Shown here: positions 56,499 to 64,000 of the stretch, piece by piece | Position numbering within the stretch: the first letter of the stretch is position 1 | Layout of the letters: the number at the start of each line of letters is the position of its first letter | NCBI RefSeq assembly: GCF_038051985.1 | Contig: NZ_CP150291.1 | Span: 2,790,001 to 2,854,000, forward strand | Direction: 5' to 3' | DNA from: Solibacillus sp. FSL H8-0523 | GTDB taxonomy: Bacteria > Bacillota > Bacilli > Bacillales_A > Planococcaceae | DNA length: 64,000 bases | Position numbers and translations under genes: made by a program | Notes under the pieces: generated by a model | The model's input: the letters and a program-made list of their open reading frames with translations, nothing else | What the model was told of the DNA's origin: nothing | Database searches by the model: none

Positions 56499-57776
56499 TT
56501 AGTTATTCTCCTTTCGCATCATGTCAAAGTGTGAAATCGGTTGATCCACTTTGAACTTCACGATTTGTAATGGGTGACGTGCAACATCTAACTCGTTGCC
56601 ATCTTCATCCCAAATTTGGCCTACCGTCATTTTGAATGTTTCGATGTTTGGACCGAAAAATTCAATTGTATCTCCAGGTTTGAAATAGTTACGTTGCTCT
56701 AATGTCACCATTTGTGTTTCAGCATCATAATCCATAACAAAGCCAGCGAAATCCCACTTCATTTTGTGTGAGTGGAAGCCGAACATTTGCTGTTTGTAAC
56801 TTGGCTCACCTTCGAAGTATGAAGAAGCGGTCGCACGGTTTGCACAGCGCGCTAATTCTTCTAACCATTCTTTTTCGAATGAGAAGTTTTCTGGGTCTGC
56901 ACAGTATGCATCAATAACTTTACGGTAAACAGAAATAACAGTCGCTACGTAGTGAATTGATTTCATACGGCCTTCAACTTTTAATGAGTCAATTCCTAAC
57001 TCAATCATGTGAGGTATCGATTCGATTAATTTTAAGTCTTTCGGGCTCATTGCGAATGGTGCTGCACCTTCGTCAAATAACGCTACTTCTTCACCATCTT
57101 TATTTTCGTATAGGTCATAGTCCCAACGACAAGATTGGCAGCAGCCACCACGGTTTGAGTCACGTGCCGTCATATGGTTTGATAATGTACAACGACCAGA
57201 GTAAGCGATACACATGGCACCGTGCACGAATGCTTCGATTTCAATGTCCACTTCCTCTTTCATTTTGCGCATTTCTTCGCCGCCAACTTCACGTGCTAAA
57301 ACAACGCGTTCTAGACCTTCATCTTTCCAGTACTTAACCGCTTTCCAGTTTGAAAGAGATTGTTGTGTTGAAAGGTGAATTTCTAGAGACGGTGCAGCCT
57401 TTTTACATGTTTCAATAATTAGTGGGTCCGCTACGATAATCCCTTTAACGCCCGCACCTTCAATAGCTTGTAAATACTCTTCAAGGCCGTCCATATTTTC
57501 GTTATGCGCGAAAATATTTGTCGTTACGTAGATTACCGCGCCGTATTTAGCTGCGAATTCTACGCCCTCTTTCATTTCTTCAATTGTGAAGTTTCCTGCG
57601 TTTGAACGTAGACCAAATTCTTGACCGCCGATGAATACAGCGTCTGCACCGTAGTGAACGGCAACTTTTAATTTTTCTAAGCTTCCTGCTGGTGCTAAAA
57701 GCTCAGGTTTTTTCGTAATAACTGTTTTTCCGTTAATTGTTTCACGGATTTTTTCGTTTTGAATTAACTGTAGCAT
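56499..57776 (-). CDS. trhP2: TrhP2 (YrrO), U32-family tRNA hydroxylation protein
   Basis: The 425-residue protein belongs to family U32, now linked to prephenate-dependent 5-hydroxylation of tRNA U34. Conserved cysteines are in MCIAYSGRCTLSNH and GGCCQSCRW, which probably hold an iron-sulfur cluster. It also has KKPELLAPAGSLEKLKVAV at the N-terminus and SLKVEGRMKS. It follows trhP1 by about 19 bp, and the two form a functional pair in Bacillus. Confidence 0.95.
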   Translation of the reverse strand: MLQLIQNEKIRETINGKTVITKKPELLAPAGSLEKLKVAVHYGADAVFIGGQEFGLRSNAGNFTIEEMKEGVEFAAKYGAVIYVTTNIFAHNENMDGLEEYLQAIEGAGVKGIIVADPLIIETCKKAAPSLEIHLSTQQSLSNWKAVKYWKDEGLERVVLAREVGGEEMRKMKEEVDIEIEAFVHGAMCIAYSGRCTLSNHMTARDSNRGGCCQSCRWDYDLYENKDGEEVALFDEGAAPFAMSPKDLKLIESIPHMIELGIDSLKVEGRMKSIHYVATVISVYRKVIDAYCADPENFSFEKEWLEELARCANRATASSYFEGEPSYKQQMFGFHSHKMKWDFAGFVMDYDAETQMVTLEQRNYFKPGDTIEFFGPNIETFKMTVGQIWDEDGNELDVARHPLQIVKFKVDQPISHFDMMRKENN

Positions 57777-57795
57777 GCTGCCTTCGTTCCCCTTC

Positions 57796-58728
57796 CTAGT
57801 AAACTGTTTCTTTGTAGATGAAGCCAGTATCCAGTGGACGTAACGCTGGCTGAATTGCCTCTACTTGCTCGAATAATTCAGACTTAATATCTTCATACGC
57901 ATCTTCGCCTTGCTCGAAGTACGTATCGATTGCTGTACGGTAAAGTGAAGTAACTTTTACGACATAGTCAAATGAATGTAAGATGCCATCGATTTTCAGT
58001 GAATCAATGCCTGCTTCGAATAATTCATTCAGCTCTTCAATGATACACATATCATTTGGTGAATAAATATGCGTACCGTTCATGTCTTCATAAATTGGGT
58101 ATTTGTTTTTACGTTCTTTGTCATGTAAGAACATGTTTTGGTTGTCTTTACGGTTTTCTATTTCCATCGCTTCATCGCGGTATAAGAAATAGTTCCCTAA
58201 AAGTGAACGTTTTGATTGGAACATACATGTCATGCCGTGCACTTGCACTTCAATTTCATGTTTCGTGTTTTCTTTAATTTCAAGAACTTCATCAACAGAA
58301 AGCTCACGAGCTAATACGCCGCGCTTACTACCGCGCTCGCCCCAATAATTTACTTGGAACCAGTTCGTTGCCGTTGTTTCTGGGTTCCAGTGTAATGGAA
58401 TTGTAATGCCTAATTCACGAACCGCTACAATCACAGCAGGATCACCGAAAATTAGTGCATCTACGCCAATACGCTGCATTTCTTTTAAATAGCCATCTAA
58501 CGCATCTAAACGATCGTTATGGAATAAAACGTTTACAGCTACATATACTTTTTTACCGGCAGCGTGAATCAGCTTTGTTGCTTCTTCCACTTGTGCTACT
58601 GTAAATTCTCCAGCCAAACGTAAGCCAAATTTTTGTTCACCAATTACAAAGGCATCTGCACCCGCTTCAAGTAATGCGGCTACATGTTCCACCGATTGTG
58701 GTGTTACTAATAATTCTGGTTTCTTCAC
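57796..58728 (-). CDS. trhP1: TrhP1 (YrrN), U32-family tRNA hydroxylation protein
   Basis: The 310-residue U32 protein starts with GTG (KKPELLVTPQSVEHVAALLE), supported by GAGGTGATTA; the longer frame reads back into trmR. It resembles trhP2 but lacks the four-cysteine cluster of that protein, having one cysteine in MTCMFQSKRSLLGNY. It ends near ALRPLDTGFIYK. It is five bases after the trmR stop. Confidence 0.94.
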   Translation of the reverse strand: MKKPELLVTPQSVEHVAALLEAGADAFVIGEQKFGLRLAGEFTVAQVEEATKLIHAAGKKVYVAVNVLFHNDRLDALDGYLKEMQRIGVDALIFGDPAVIVAVRELGITIPLHWNPETTATNWFQVNYWGERGSKRGVLARELSVDEVLEIKENTKHEIEVQVHGMTCMFQSKRSLLGNYFLYRDEAMEIENRKDNQNMFLHDKERKNKYPIYEDMNGTHIYSPNDMCIIEELNELFEAGIDSLKIDGILHSFDYVVKVTSLYRTAIDTYFEQGEDAYEDIKSELFEQVEAIQPALRPLDTGFIYKETVY

Positions 58729-58733
58729 ACTAA

Positions 58734-59366
58734 TCACCTCTTCAAACAAATTAACAAACCATCGCCAACTGGGAAGAACGCACTTTGATAATCTGGGTGC
58801 GCCATTATCCAATCAGAAAATGTTTTTAAGTTTCGAATCATCGTTCTTTTTCTTCTCGGTACTTCTTTAATGTCTAAATCTGAAAGCCCGTGCATATACA
58901 TATTATCGATGTATAGGACGCCACCCTTAGGTACGAGCGGTGCATACTTTTCGAAAAACTTCATGTATTGCCCCTTTGCCGCATCAATAAAAACAGCATC
59001 AAAAGTAGGTTGAATGGATTCCACCTCTACTTCTAACGCATCGCCCTCGATTACTTGTATACGGTCTTTTACCTGTGATCTTGCAATGAATTGTTTCGCA
59101 TATTGTACGCGTGACGAATCACGCTCAATTGTAACGATTTGACAATCTGGTAAGGCTTGTGCCATACGCATTGCTGAATAACCAATGGCTGTCCCAATTT
59201 CTAAAATCGATTTCGGATTTTGGATGCGCAGGAGCTGGTTTAATGATTCAATGCCAGCAAGTTGCATAATCGGTACATGGTTTTCTTCAGCGAAGCGTTC
59301 CATTTCTAATAATAATTCATCACGTTCAGGAATGAAGGAAGCAATATAAGCATCTGATAATTCCAT
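58734..59366 (-). CDS. trmR: TrmR (YrrM), tRNA 5-hydroxyuridine methyltransferase
   Basis: The 210-residue catechol O-methyltransferase-fold enzyme methylates the hydroxyl made by TrhP to give 5-methoxyuridine in tRNA. It shows ILEIGTAIGYSAMRMA (SAM motif), VIEGDAL, FDAVFIDAAKGQY and YIDNMYMHG. Clustering with trhP1 and trhP2 fits this pathway. Confidence 0.94.
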   Translation of the reverse strand: MELSDAYIASFIPERDELLLEMERFAEENHVPIMQLAGIESLNQLLRIQNPKSILEIGTAIGYSAMRMAQALPDCQIVTIERDSSRVQYAKQFIARSQVKDRIQVIEGDALEVEVESIQPTFDAVFIDAAKGQYMKFFEKYAPLVPKGGVLYIDNMYMHGLSDLDIKEVPRRKRTMIRNLKTFSDWIMAHPDYQSAFFPVGDGLLICLKR

Positions 59367-59617
59367 TCGTCAAACTCCCTTTACGTGTAGTGGCGCGAAA
59401 TTACGTGCTCATCTTAATGGATTTTCTAGAAAAGGTAATCCCCCCTCTATCCACCAAAAAAAGACGAAACGAAAGATGTTTGCGCCTACAAGTTTTTTTA
59501 TATAAGGACAAAAAATCACAACTTATGATAGCACGAAAAGAAAAGGAATGCGAATAATCTTTACTAATAATTCGCCTTGTGACGAAAAATTAAAGATCAT
59601 CGATTCCTTCTCAATCA

Positions 59618-60736
59618 TTAACGTAAATATTTTTCAATATTTGCTAAATGCTCATCATAAGATTTAGCAAAATGGTTGGTTCCTTCTTTGTCTGCTAAGA
59701 AGTATAAATAATCCGTTTCCGATGGATTTAACGACGCATCGATTGACGTTTTACCAGCCCCAGCAATCGGTCCTGGTGGTAAGCCCGTATTCACGTACGT
59801 ATTATATGGATTTTGAACTTCTAAATCCTCGTACAGCACACGGTCTTTATGCGAACCAATTGCATAAAGTACAGTCGGGTCTGTTTGTAATGGCATGCCA
59901 ATATCCATACGGTTATAGAAGACACTTGCAATCGTTTCACGGTCAGTTTTTGCCGTTGCCTCTTCTTCTAAAAGTGACGCAAATGTTAGCAATTCATGCA
60001 CTGACAGTTGTTTTTCTTCTAAAATAGCCGCGTACTCTGACACAATCGTATTCATAGACGTTAACATCGTTTTAATGACTTCATCAAGTGATGGGTCTTC
60101 CTCAAAGAAAGGATACGTTGCAGGATATAAATACCCTTCTAACGCATAACGAATGTTTTCATTTAAAATGTCTTCTGTCAGTAACTCTGGGAATTCTATT
60201 ATCAGCTGCTCGATGAACGTTTTGTCTGTCACGCGTGCCATGAACTTTTCTGCACTATGTGACGTTTTCTTTTCAACTACATCAGCAATTTGATCTAACG
60301 TTAACCCCTCAGGTACCGTCACCGTAAATACCGGCTCACGATACACACGACCTGTTTTTAAGCTTTCGATAATTTCATCGAGCGTCATGGACTGTGTTAA
60401 CGAATAATTACCAGCTTGGAACGCCGATTCATTTTTAAATTTCGTATAATATTTAAAAATTCGTGCGTCTTGAATAATGCCTTTTTCCTCTAAAATACTC
60501 GAAATTAGTGTAATACCCGAACCCATTGGAATTTCTACTTCCACTTTTTTGTTTGATTCTGGATCCACTGGCTCTAATGCCGACGTTACATAGTTATAGC
60601 CTGAATAACCTGCAATAGCGAGTATGATAAGAACGACAAGCGCGATGACCCCAACAATTCTACGCACGGTTTTCACCTCTCCTTTACGCTCTTTCATTTT
60701 ATTGAACATTTCTTGCTTTGAATTTTCATCTAGCAC
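59618..60736 (-). CDS. mltG: Endolytic murein transglycosylase MltG (YrrL)
   Basis: The 372-residue protein has a short cytoplasmic part, one membrane segment (about 26-48) and an external YceG/LysM-like catalytic domain. The catalytic glutamate is in ASLLEEEATAK, followed by SVFYNRMDIGMPLQTDPTV and NPYNTYVNTGLPPGPI. It cleaves nascent glycan strands. The start is GTG after a GGGGGGA site. Confidence 0.95.
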   Translation of the reverse strand: MLDENSKQEMFNKMKERKGEVKTVRRIVGVIALVVLIILAIAGYSGYNYVTSALEPVDPESNKKVEVEIPMGSGITLISSILEEKGIIQDARIFKYYTKFKNESAFQAGNYSLTQSMTLDEIIESLKTGRVYREPVFTVTVPEGLTLDQIADVVEKKTSHSAEKFMARVTDKTFIEQLIIEFPELLTEDILNENIRYALEGYLYPATYPFFEEDPSLDEVIKTMLTSMNTIVSEYAAILEEKQLSVHELLTFASLLEEEATAKTDRETIASVFYNRMDIGMPLQTDPTVLYAIGSHKDRVLYEDLEVQNPYNTYVNTGLPPGPIAGAGKTSIDASLNPSETDYLYFLADKEGTNHFAKSYDEHLANIEKYLR

Positions 60737-60915
60737 GGGAGTCCCCCCTTATTCTCTTTCATAATGATACAAAAAAAAGCGTGTTGATACAATAAAACAA
60801 TCACAGCTTTCCTCTAGAAGGAATTATTGCCAGTAATTTAACCCGTATTTTTAGACATTTTTTGGCTCATCACCATATATCGGTGTTGCTTTTTCTAATA
60901 GAATTTCACTTGATT

Positions 60916-61004
60916 AATTGGTGGGCTGCGGCAAGACAGCGCTAAAGCCTCGTGATACGTGACTTAATCTCTGCCTTTATTGCCGTTTGCGAGGCCCACC
61001 AATT
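60916..61004. repeat. Long inverted repeat in the mltG-upstream gap
   Basis: AATTGGTGGGC (60916-60926) is perfectly matched by GCCCACCAATT at the right end, and inner segments TGCGGCAA and TTGCCG continue the pairing. It would fold into an extended hairpin of about 89 bases. Confidence 0.65.
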
Positions 61005-61258
61005 CTTCATTTTTCCCTTGTTATAAAGTAAGAGAGCTTAAAATCAAGCCGCTTGCGCTACCGCGAGGCGGCCGGTGGTGAAAAAATTTTTCCATATTAA
61101 TTAAGTATACTTTAAACCAATTGGCTACTATATATTAGAATTCAATCGGAGTTTTCTTTTTCTACATTTTCTTTGATTAAAAGTACCCTTATTCTAAGGT
61201 ATAACTTTTCCATTTATTCGCTGTATTTTTTCGTTATAAAGCTTACTGTGTAAAAAGT

Positions 61259-61404
61259 AGAGTGACGCGAAGCGAAGGGGGCGACTCCCAGGGGATTAAG
61301 CGTGCGCGGAAAATCCAATGTACTGTGCCGCCGTAAGAGGCGCAGTACATTTAGTTGGAGCCACGCCCCCAGGAAAGCGTCCCCCGTAGCGTAGCAGAAC
61401 GGAT
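61259..61404 (+). repeat. Dispersed intergenic hairpin repeat, copy 2
   Basis: It shares its outer arms with 35841-36037 (GCGAAGcGAAGGGGGCGACTCC, GATTAAGCGTGCGCGGAAA, TTGGAGCCACGCC, AACGG). Its central hairpin differs: ATGTACTG...CAGTACAT with inner GCC/GGC. Confidence 0.75.
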
Positions 61405-61437
61405 AAAATCAACAAGTACCAAACTGAATAAACGGAA

Positions 61438-61480
61438 TAAAAAAAAGCATCTTAGGAAAAAGAACTCCTAAGACGCTTTT
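61438..61480 (-). terminator. Terminator of the tandem DUF1292 gene
   Basis: AAAGCGTCTTAGGA pairs with TCCTAAGATGCTTT (one G-U), with a T8-type tail on the minus strand. Confidence 0.88.
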
Positions 61481-61482
61481 AA

Positions 61483-61995
61483 TTAGTTTTGTGCTAAAGA
61501 ATTAAGAACTTCTTCAACCATTGCCCATTCCGCATCTGTTTCGATCGGTAATAGGTCAGCTACTTCACCGTTGTCACCTGCGATATACGCCGATGCGAAC
61601 ACTTCATCAAGCTGCGGCTCATCGTCTTCTACGATTGCGTAGAATAAATAGCTTTTGCCTACATTTTCAAAACGGTGTAAAATTTGACACATCACTTCTT
61701 CATCAGCTTCGTTTGTAATCGTGAAATAATTCGCTTGATCTTCACCGAACTCAGAAACGACTGTGTTCATTACTTCTTCGACCATAGCCCACTCTTCATC
61801 TGTTTCAATATCAGAGAAGCCAGCCATTTCACCGTTTTCATCAAGCTCATAACGTAGTGCAGAAATACCCGCATCGTCATCACCTACAAGTGAAAACAAT
61901 ACATACGAATGCTCGTCTGAATCAAATGTAAAGACAACGCGGCACGCTTGCTCTCCGCCATCTTCTGTTTGTAAAATAAATGTATTTTCTTCCAT
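61483..61995 (-). CDS. Protein with two tandem DUF1292 domains
   Basis: The 170-residue acidic protein is a head-to-tail repeat of the YrzB-type domain: residues 1-83 end IETDEEWAMVEEVMN and residues 88-168 end IETDAEWAMVEEVLN. Its neighbour yrzB has one such domain ending [15 protein letters not shown]. Duplication and fusion from yrzB is the simplest origin. DUF1292 has no known activity. Net charge is strongly negative; no signal or membrane segment. Confidence 0.85.
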   Translation of the reverse strand: MEENTFILQTEDGGEQACRVVFTFDSDEHSYVLFSLVGDDDAGISALRYELDENGEMAGFSDIETDEEWAMVEEVMNTVVSEFGEDQANYFTITNEADEEVMCQILHRFENVGKSYLFYAIVEDDEPQLDEVFASAYIAGDNGEVADLLPIETDAEWAMVEEVLNSLAQN

Positions 61996-62015
61996 TGTTG
62001 TTCCTCCTAAATAAC

Positions 62016-62053
62016 GAAAGGCCTGTACCGAAAATAAATTTCGGACAGGCCCT
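62016..62053 (-). terminator. Terminator between yrzB and the tandem DUF1292 gene
   Basis: GGCCTGT(c)CCGAAA and TTTCGG(t)ACAGGCC form a long stem with one internal mismatch, followed by TTTCGTTATTT on the minus strand. Confidence 0.78.
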
Positions 62054-62065
62054 TTGTCGAATGAA

Positions 62066-62359
62066 TTATTCTTCTTCGCCTAATTCGTCTTCGATTTGAT
62101 TTAATACTTCTTCGATTAAATCCCATTCTGCTTCAGTTTCGATTGGAGATAACTCACCATCTTCACCGTTTTCAGCTGGTACGAAAGCCGATGCAAAGAT
62201 TTCTACAGCACCATCTTCATCTTCTTCAGCACCTACTAAAGAATAAAGAACGTATGATTTACCGAATTCTTCTGATTCAAATGTGTGTAAAATTTCGCAA
62301 AGTTGTTCGTTACCGTTTTCATCTACTACTGTAATGTTGTTTTGTTGTTGTTCTGACAT
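62066..62359 (-). CDS. yrzB: YrzB, DUF1292 family protein
   Basis: The 97-residue acidic protein starts [20 protein letters not shown] after GAGGTGA and ends in EDELGEEE. Its place near yrrK-yrzL-alaS is conserved in Bacillales. Function is unknown. A longer in-frame start ten codons upstream has no site. Confidence 0.92.
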   Translation of the reverse strand: MSEQQQNNITVVDENGNEQLCEILHTFESEEFGKSYVLYSLVGAEEDEDGAVEIFASAFVPAENGEDGELSPIETEAEWDLIEEVLNQIEDELGEEE

Positions 62360-62482
62360 AATCGTCACCTCTTCATAATATTTAGGCATTGCCTAGTATT
62401 GCTTCATTCACCCATCTAAGCGGCAGTAAGATTTAAATAAATTTAAAGCTTCTGTTTACAAATAGTACCCGTGGGCCCGCTT

Positions 62483-62534
62483 GGTGAAAGCTAACAATCA
62501 GTGGCACAAAAGCACCACTGATTGAAGGTTCACC
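62483..62534. repeat. Palindromic element upstream of yrzB
   Basis: Outer arms GGTGAA and TTCACC enclose CAATCAGTGG...CCACTGATTG with a short loop. It follows the ruvX gene on the minus strand but lacks a proper U-tract, so it could be a weak terminator or a small repeat element. Confidence 0.5.
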
Positions 62535-62634
62535 TTATTATACATAAAGCTTTTGTATTTCAGTACAAAAAAGCCTTATTTTAAGCAATATTTATTTTCA
62601 ACTTAATAGTATTGCCTCTTAAAGCATGAAATCA

Positions 62635-63051
62635 TTAGTTTCGGCTATCTAAATAACCTTGTAAAATCATAACAGCAGCCATTTTATCAATGACTTGTTT
62701 ACGTTTTTTGCGGCTTACATCTGCTTCGATTAGCACGCGCTCTGCAGCCATCGTTGTTAAACGCTCATCCCACAACTTGACAGGGAAACCAAACGTCTCT
62801 TCTAGTAGCGTTTTATAGTTCTGCGAAGCTTCCCCACGAGGACCCACTGTATTATTCATGTTTTTTGGAAAGCCCACAACGAATTCAGTGACATTATGCT
62901 CTTTTACAAGCGCTTTAATTCGTTCAATGCCGAATTCGCCGATCGCTTCATTAATTTTTACCGTTTCGATCCCTTGCGCTGTCCAACCGAATGCATCACT
63001 AATTGCGATTCCGATTGTTTTTGAGCCAACGTCTAAACCCATAATTTTCAT
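62635..63051 (-). CDS. ruvX: RuvX/YqgF-type resolvase-like protein (YrrK)
   Basis: The 138-residue RNase H-fold protein starts [20 protein letters not shown] and has [16 protein letters not shown] and [15 protein letters not shown], with the acidic residues of the nuclease core. It is implicated in 16S rRNA 5' processing or Holliday junction resolution. It overlaps ireB by four bases. Confidence 0.95.
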   Translation of the reverse strand: MKIMGLDVGSKTIGIAISDAFGWTAQGIETVKINEAIGEFGIERIKALVKEHNVTEFVVGFPKNMNNTVGPRGEASQNYKTLLEETFGFPVKLWDERLTTMAAERVLIEADVSRKKRKQVIDKMAAVMILQGYLDSRN

Positions 63052-63320
63052 TTTTCCGCCTCAGTATTCTTTCTAATATAAAATTTCACGAGCTCTTCTA
63101 ATATTTCATCACGCTCGAGCTTGCGGATTAAATTACGCGCGTCCTGGTGGCGAGGGATGTATGCCGGGTCACCAGATAAGAGATACCCTACAATTTGATT
63201 TGTTGGATTGTAACCTTTTTCTTCTAGAGACGTATACACCTTCAACATCACTTGCTTTACTTCTTGTTCCATAGACTCTTCAGAGAAACTGAATTTCATT
63301 GTTTGATCGAAAGAACTCAA
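63048..63320 (-). CDS. ireB: IreB family protein (YrzL, DUF965)
   Basis: The 90-residue protein includes [20 protein letters not shown] and [20 protein letters not shown], the family hallmark. In Enterococcus IreB is a target of the IreK Ser/Thr kinase in cell-envelope stress. The start is TTG at 63320 after GCGAGGTG; it lies between alaS and ruvX as in B. subtilis. Confidence 0.95.
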   Translation of the reverse strand: MSSFDQTMKFSFSEESMEQEVKQVMLKVYTSLEEKGYNPTNQIVGYLLSGDPAYIPRHQDARNLIRKLERDEILEELVKFYIRKNTEAEK

Positions 63321-63343
63321 GACCAGCACCTCGCTTTCAGCAA

Positions 63344-63370
63344 TAAAGAGATGGAGTCAGACCCCATCTC
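63344..63370 (-). terminator. Possible alaS terminator
   Basis: GAGATGG pairs with CCATCTC, extended by GTC/GAC, with TTTATTG following on the minus strand. The tail is short, so read-through into ireB is likely. Confidence 0.5.
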
Positions 63371-63434
63371 CGTTTTTACTATTATAACTTATTCGCGCAA
63401 GCACATCAAATATGCTTCAACTAATTTTTCAATA

Positions 63435-64000
63435 TTATAAAGATTTCACATGCTCATATACGTTTGCTAACGCTTCATCTAACTTCGAAGCATCTTTCGC
63501 ACCAGCCATCGCCATATCTGGACGACCGCCACCTTTACCACCTGTTGCTTCTGCAACCATTTTCACAATGTTACCAGCGTGGTAATTACCGCCTACGATA
63601 TCTTTTGTTACGCCTGCAACAAGCATGACTTTTTCGCCATCAACTGCACCTAAAACGATAACAGCTTTCGACATTTTTTCTTTCAAATCATCCATCATTT
63701 GACGTAATTGGTTATTGTCTTTTGCGTCAACGCGTGTTGCAAGTACTGTTACATCACCGATTTGTTGTGCTGCATCTAGTACCGCGCCTGCTTGAGCATT
63801 AGCAATTTTTTGTGATAATGAATCATTTTCACGTTGTAATTCTTTGTAATCTGCTTGTAAAGTTGCAACGCGAGTTGCAACGTCTTTCGCGTTTGCTTTT
63901 AATAATGCAGCAGCTTCGTTAAGAACTGCTTCTTCTTCTTTGATTGCTTCGTATGCCGCTTTACCCGTTACCGCTTCAATACGACGCGTTCCGGCACCGA
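63435..64000 (-). CDS. alaS: Alanyl-tRNA synthetase, C-terminal part, cut by window edge
   Basis: The visible 188 codons are the C-terminal coiled coil and DHHA1 domain: LQADYKELQRENDSLSQKIA-type helices, then VIVLGAVDGEKVMLVAGVTK and GGKGGGRPDMAMAGAKD near the end. DHHA1 helps bind tRNA-Ala and links editing to the catalytic core, which lies beyond base 64000. Frame is open to the edge. Confidence 0.97.
   Translation of the reverse strand, partial: GAGTRRIEAVTGKAAYEAIKEEEAVLNEAAALLKANAKDVATRVATLQADYKELQRENDSLSQKIANAQAGAVLDAAQQIGDVTVLATRVDAKDNNQLRQMMDDLKEKMSKAVIVLGAVDGEKVMLVAGVTKDIVGGNYHAGNIVKMVAEATGGKGGGRPDMAMAGAKDASKLDEALANVYEHVKSL

Larger units (their letters stand above)
60737..61437. 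other. Gene-free gap with several repeats
   Basis: About 700 bp upstream of mltG have no believable gene. They hold a long inverted repeat (60916-61004), a GC-rich hairpin CCGC...GGCGG (about 61049-61071) and dispersed repeat copy 2 (61259-61404). A mltG promoter must lie on the left, but no clear one was chosen. Confidence 0.6.

Noticed and set aside
59367-59617. Hidden small gene between mltG and trmR
   Set aside because: No frame with a credible start on either strand; AT-rich with no hairpin of note.

Overview
The window is a chromosomal segment of a low-GC, spore-forming member of the Bacillales. Gene order matches Bacillus subtilis over long stretches: lexA-yneA-yneB-ynzC-tkt; glnA-glnR-ynbB; hfq-miaA and mutL-mutS-cotE-ymcA-miaB; lepA-spoIIP-gpr-rpsT-holA-yqzM-comEC-comEB-comEA; yqeM-rsfS-yqeK-nadD-yhbY-aroE-yqeH-yqeG; and mtnN-yrrS-greA-udk-yrrO-yrrN-yrrM-mltG...yrzB-yrrK-yrzL-alaS. 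Protein style, an uninterrupted sigK, many TTG/GTG starts and the repeat content suggest the Lysinibacillus/Solibacillus (Planococcaceae) group; that placement is inference.

Layout. 1-8.6 kb is accessory: the 3' part of a dppA-like D-aminopeptidase, a P1-family (DmpA-type) peptidase, two small genes, a PAS/GAF/degenerate-GGDEF/EAL protein, a KstD-like flavoprotein, an esterase-fold protein lacking its nucleophile, and an unknown gene. 8.7-14.1 kb is transketolase plus the SOS locus: lexA and yneA diverge from a promoter region dense in LexA boxes. 14.1-17.1 kb holds a tandem pair of class-I amidotransferase-like hydrolases, a HAD nucleotidase and a DNA alkylation repair-type protein. 17.3-21.8 kb is the glutamine synthetase locus. 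21.9-40.6 kb carries RNA modification, mismatch repair and sporulation genes and a second EAL protein. 40.6-51.7 kb carries competence, ribosome assembly, NAD and shikimate genes and psd. 52.0-64 kb carries pssA, sigK and the greA-udk-mltG-alaS cluster.

The main unexplained structures are two small insertions in otherwise conserved synteny. One is about 1.08 kb between yneB and ynzC. It is bounded by 17-bp direct repeats that lie inside the 3' half of the yneB terminator hairpin, and it holds only micro-ORFs, coding debris and its own terminator. The other is about 1.2 kb at the 3' end of glnA. It is bounded by 43-bp near-identical copies of the glnA 3' end (one mismatch) and carries a VOC-family gene and the C-terminal piece of a tyrosine recombinase next to tandem 11-mers. 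In both cases the host gene keeps a complete 3' end and a terminator hairpin. Two copies of a hairpin-rich dispersed repeat (35.8 and 61.3 kb), a direct-repeat-bounded double hairpin (51.8 kb) and other palindromes lie in the longer intergenic gaps.

Functionally the window joins DNA maintenance (lexA, yneA, mutSL, ruvX), tRNA modification (miaA, miaB, trhP1/trhP2, trmR), translation and ribosome assembly (lepA, rpsT, rsfS, yqeH, yhbY, alaS), nitrogen assimilation (glnRA), sporulation and germination (cotE, spoIIP, gpr, sigK, ricA) and DNA uptake (comEA/EB/EC). No rRNA, tRNA or CRISPR array was seen. All coordinates and motifs were read by eye; no database search was run.
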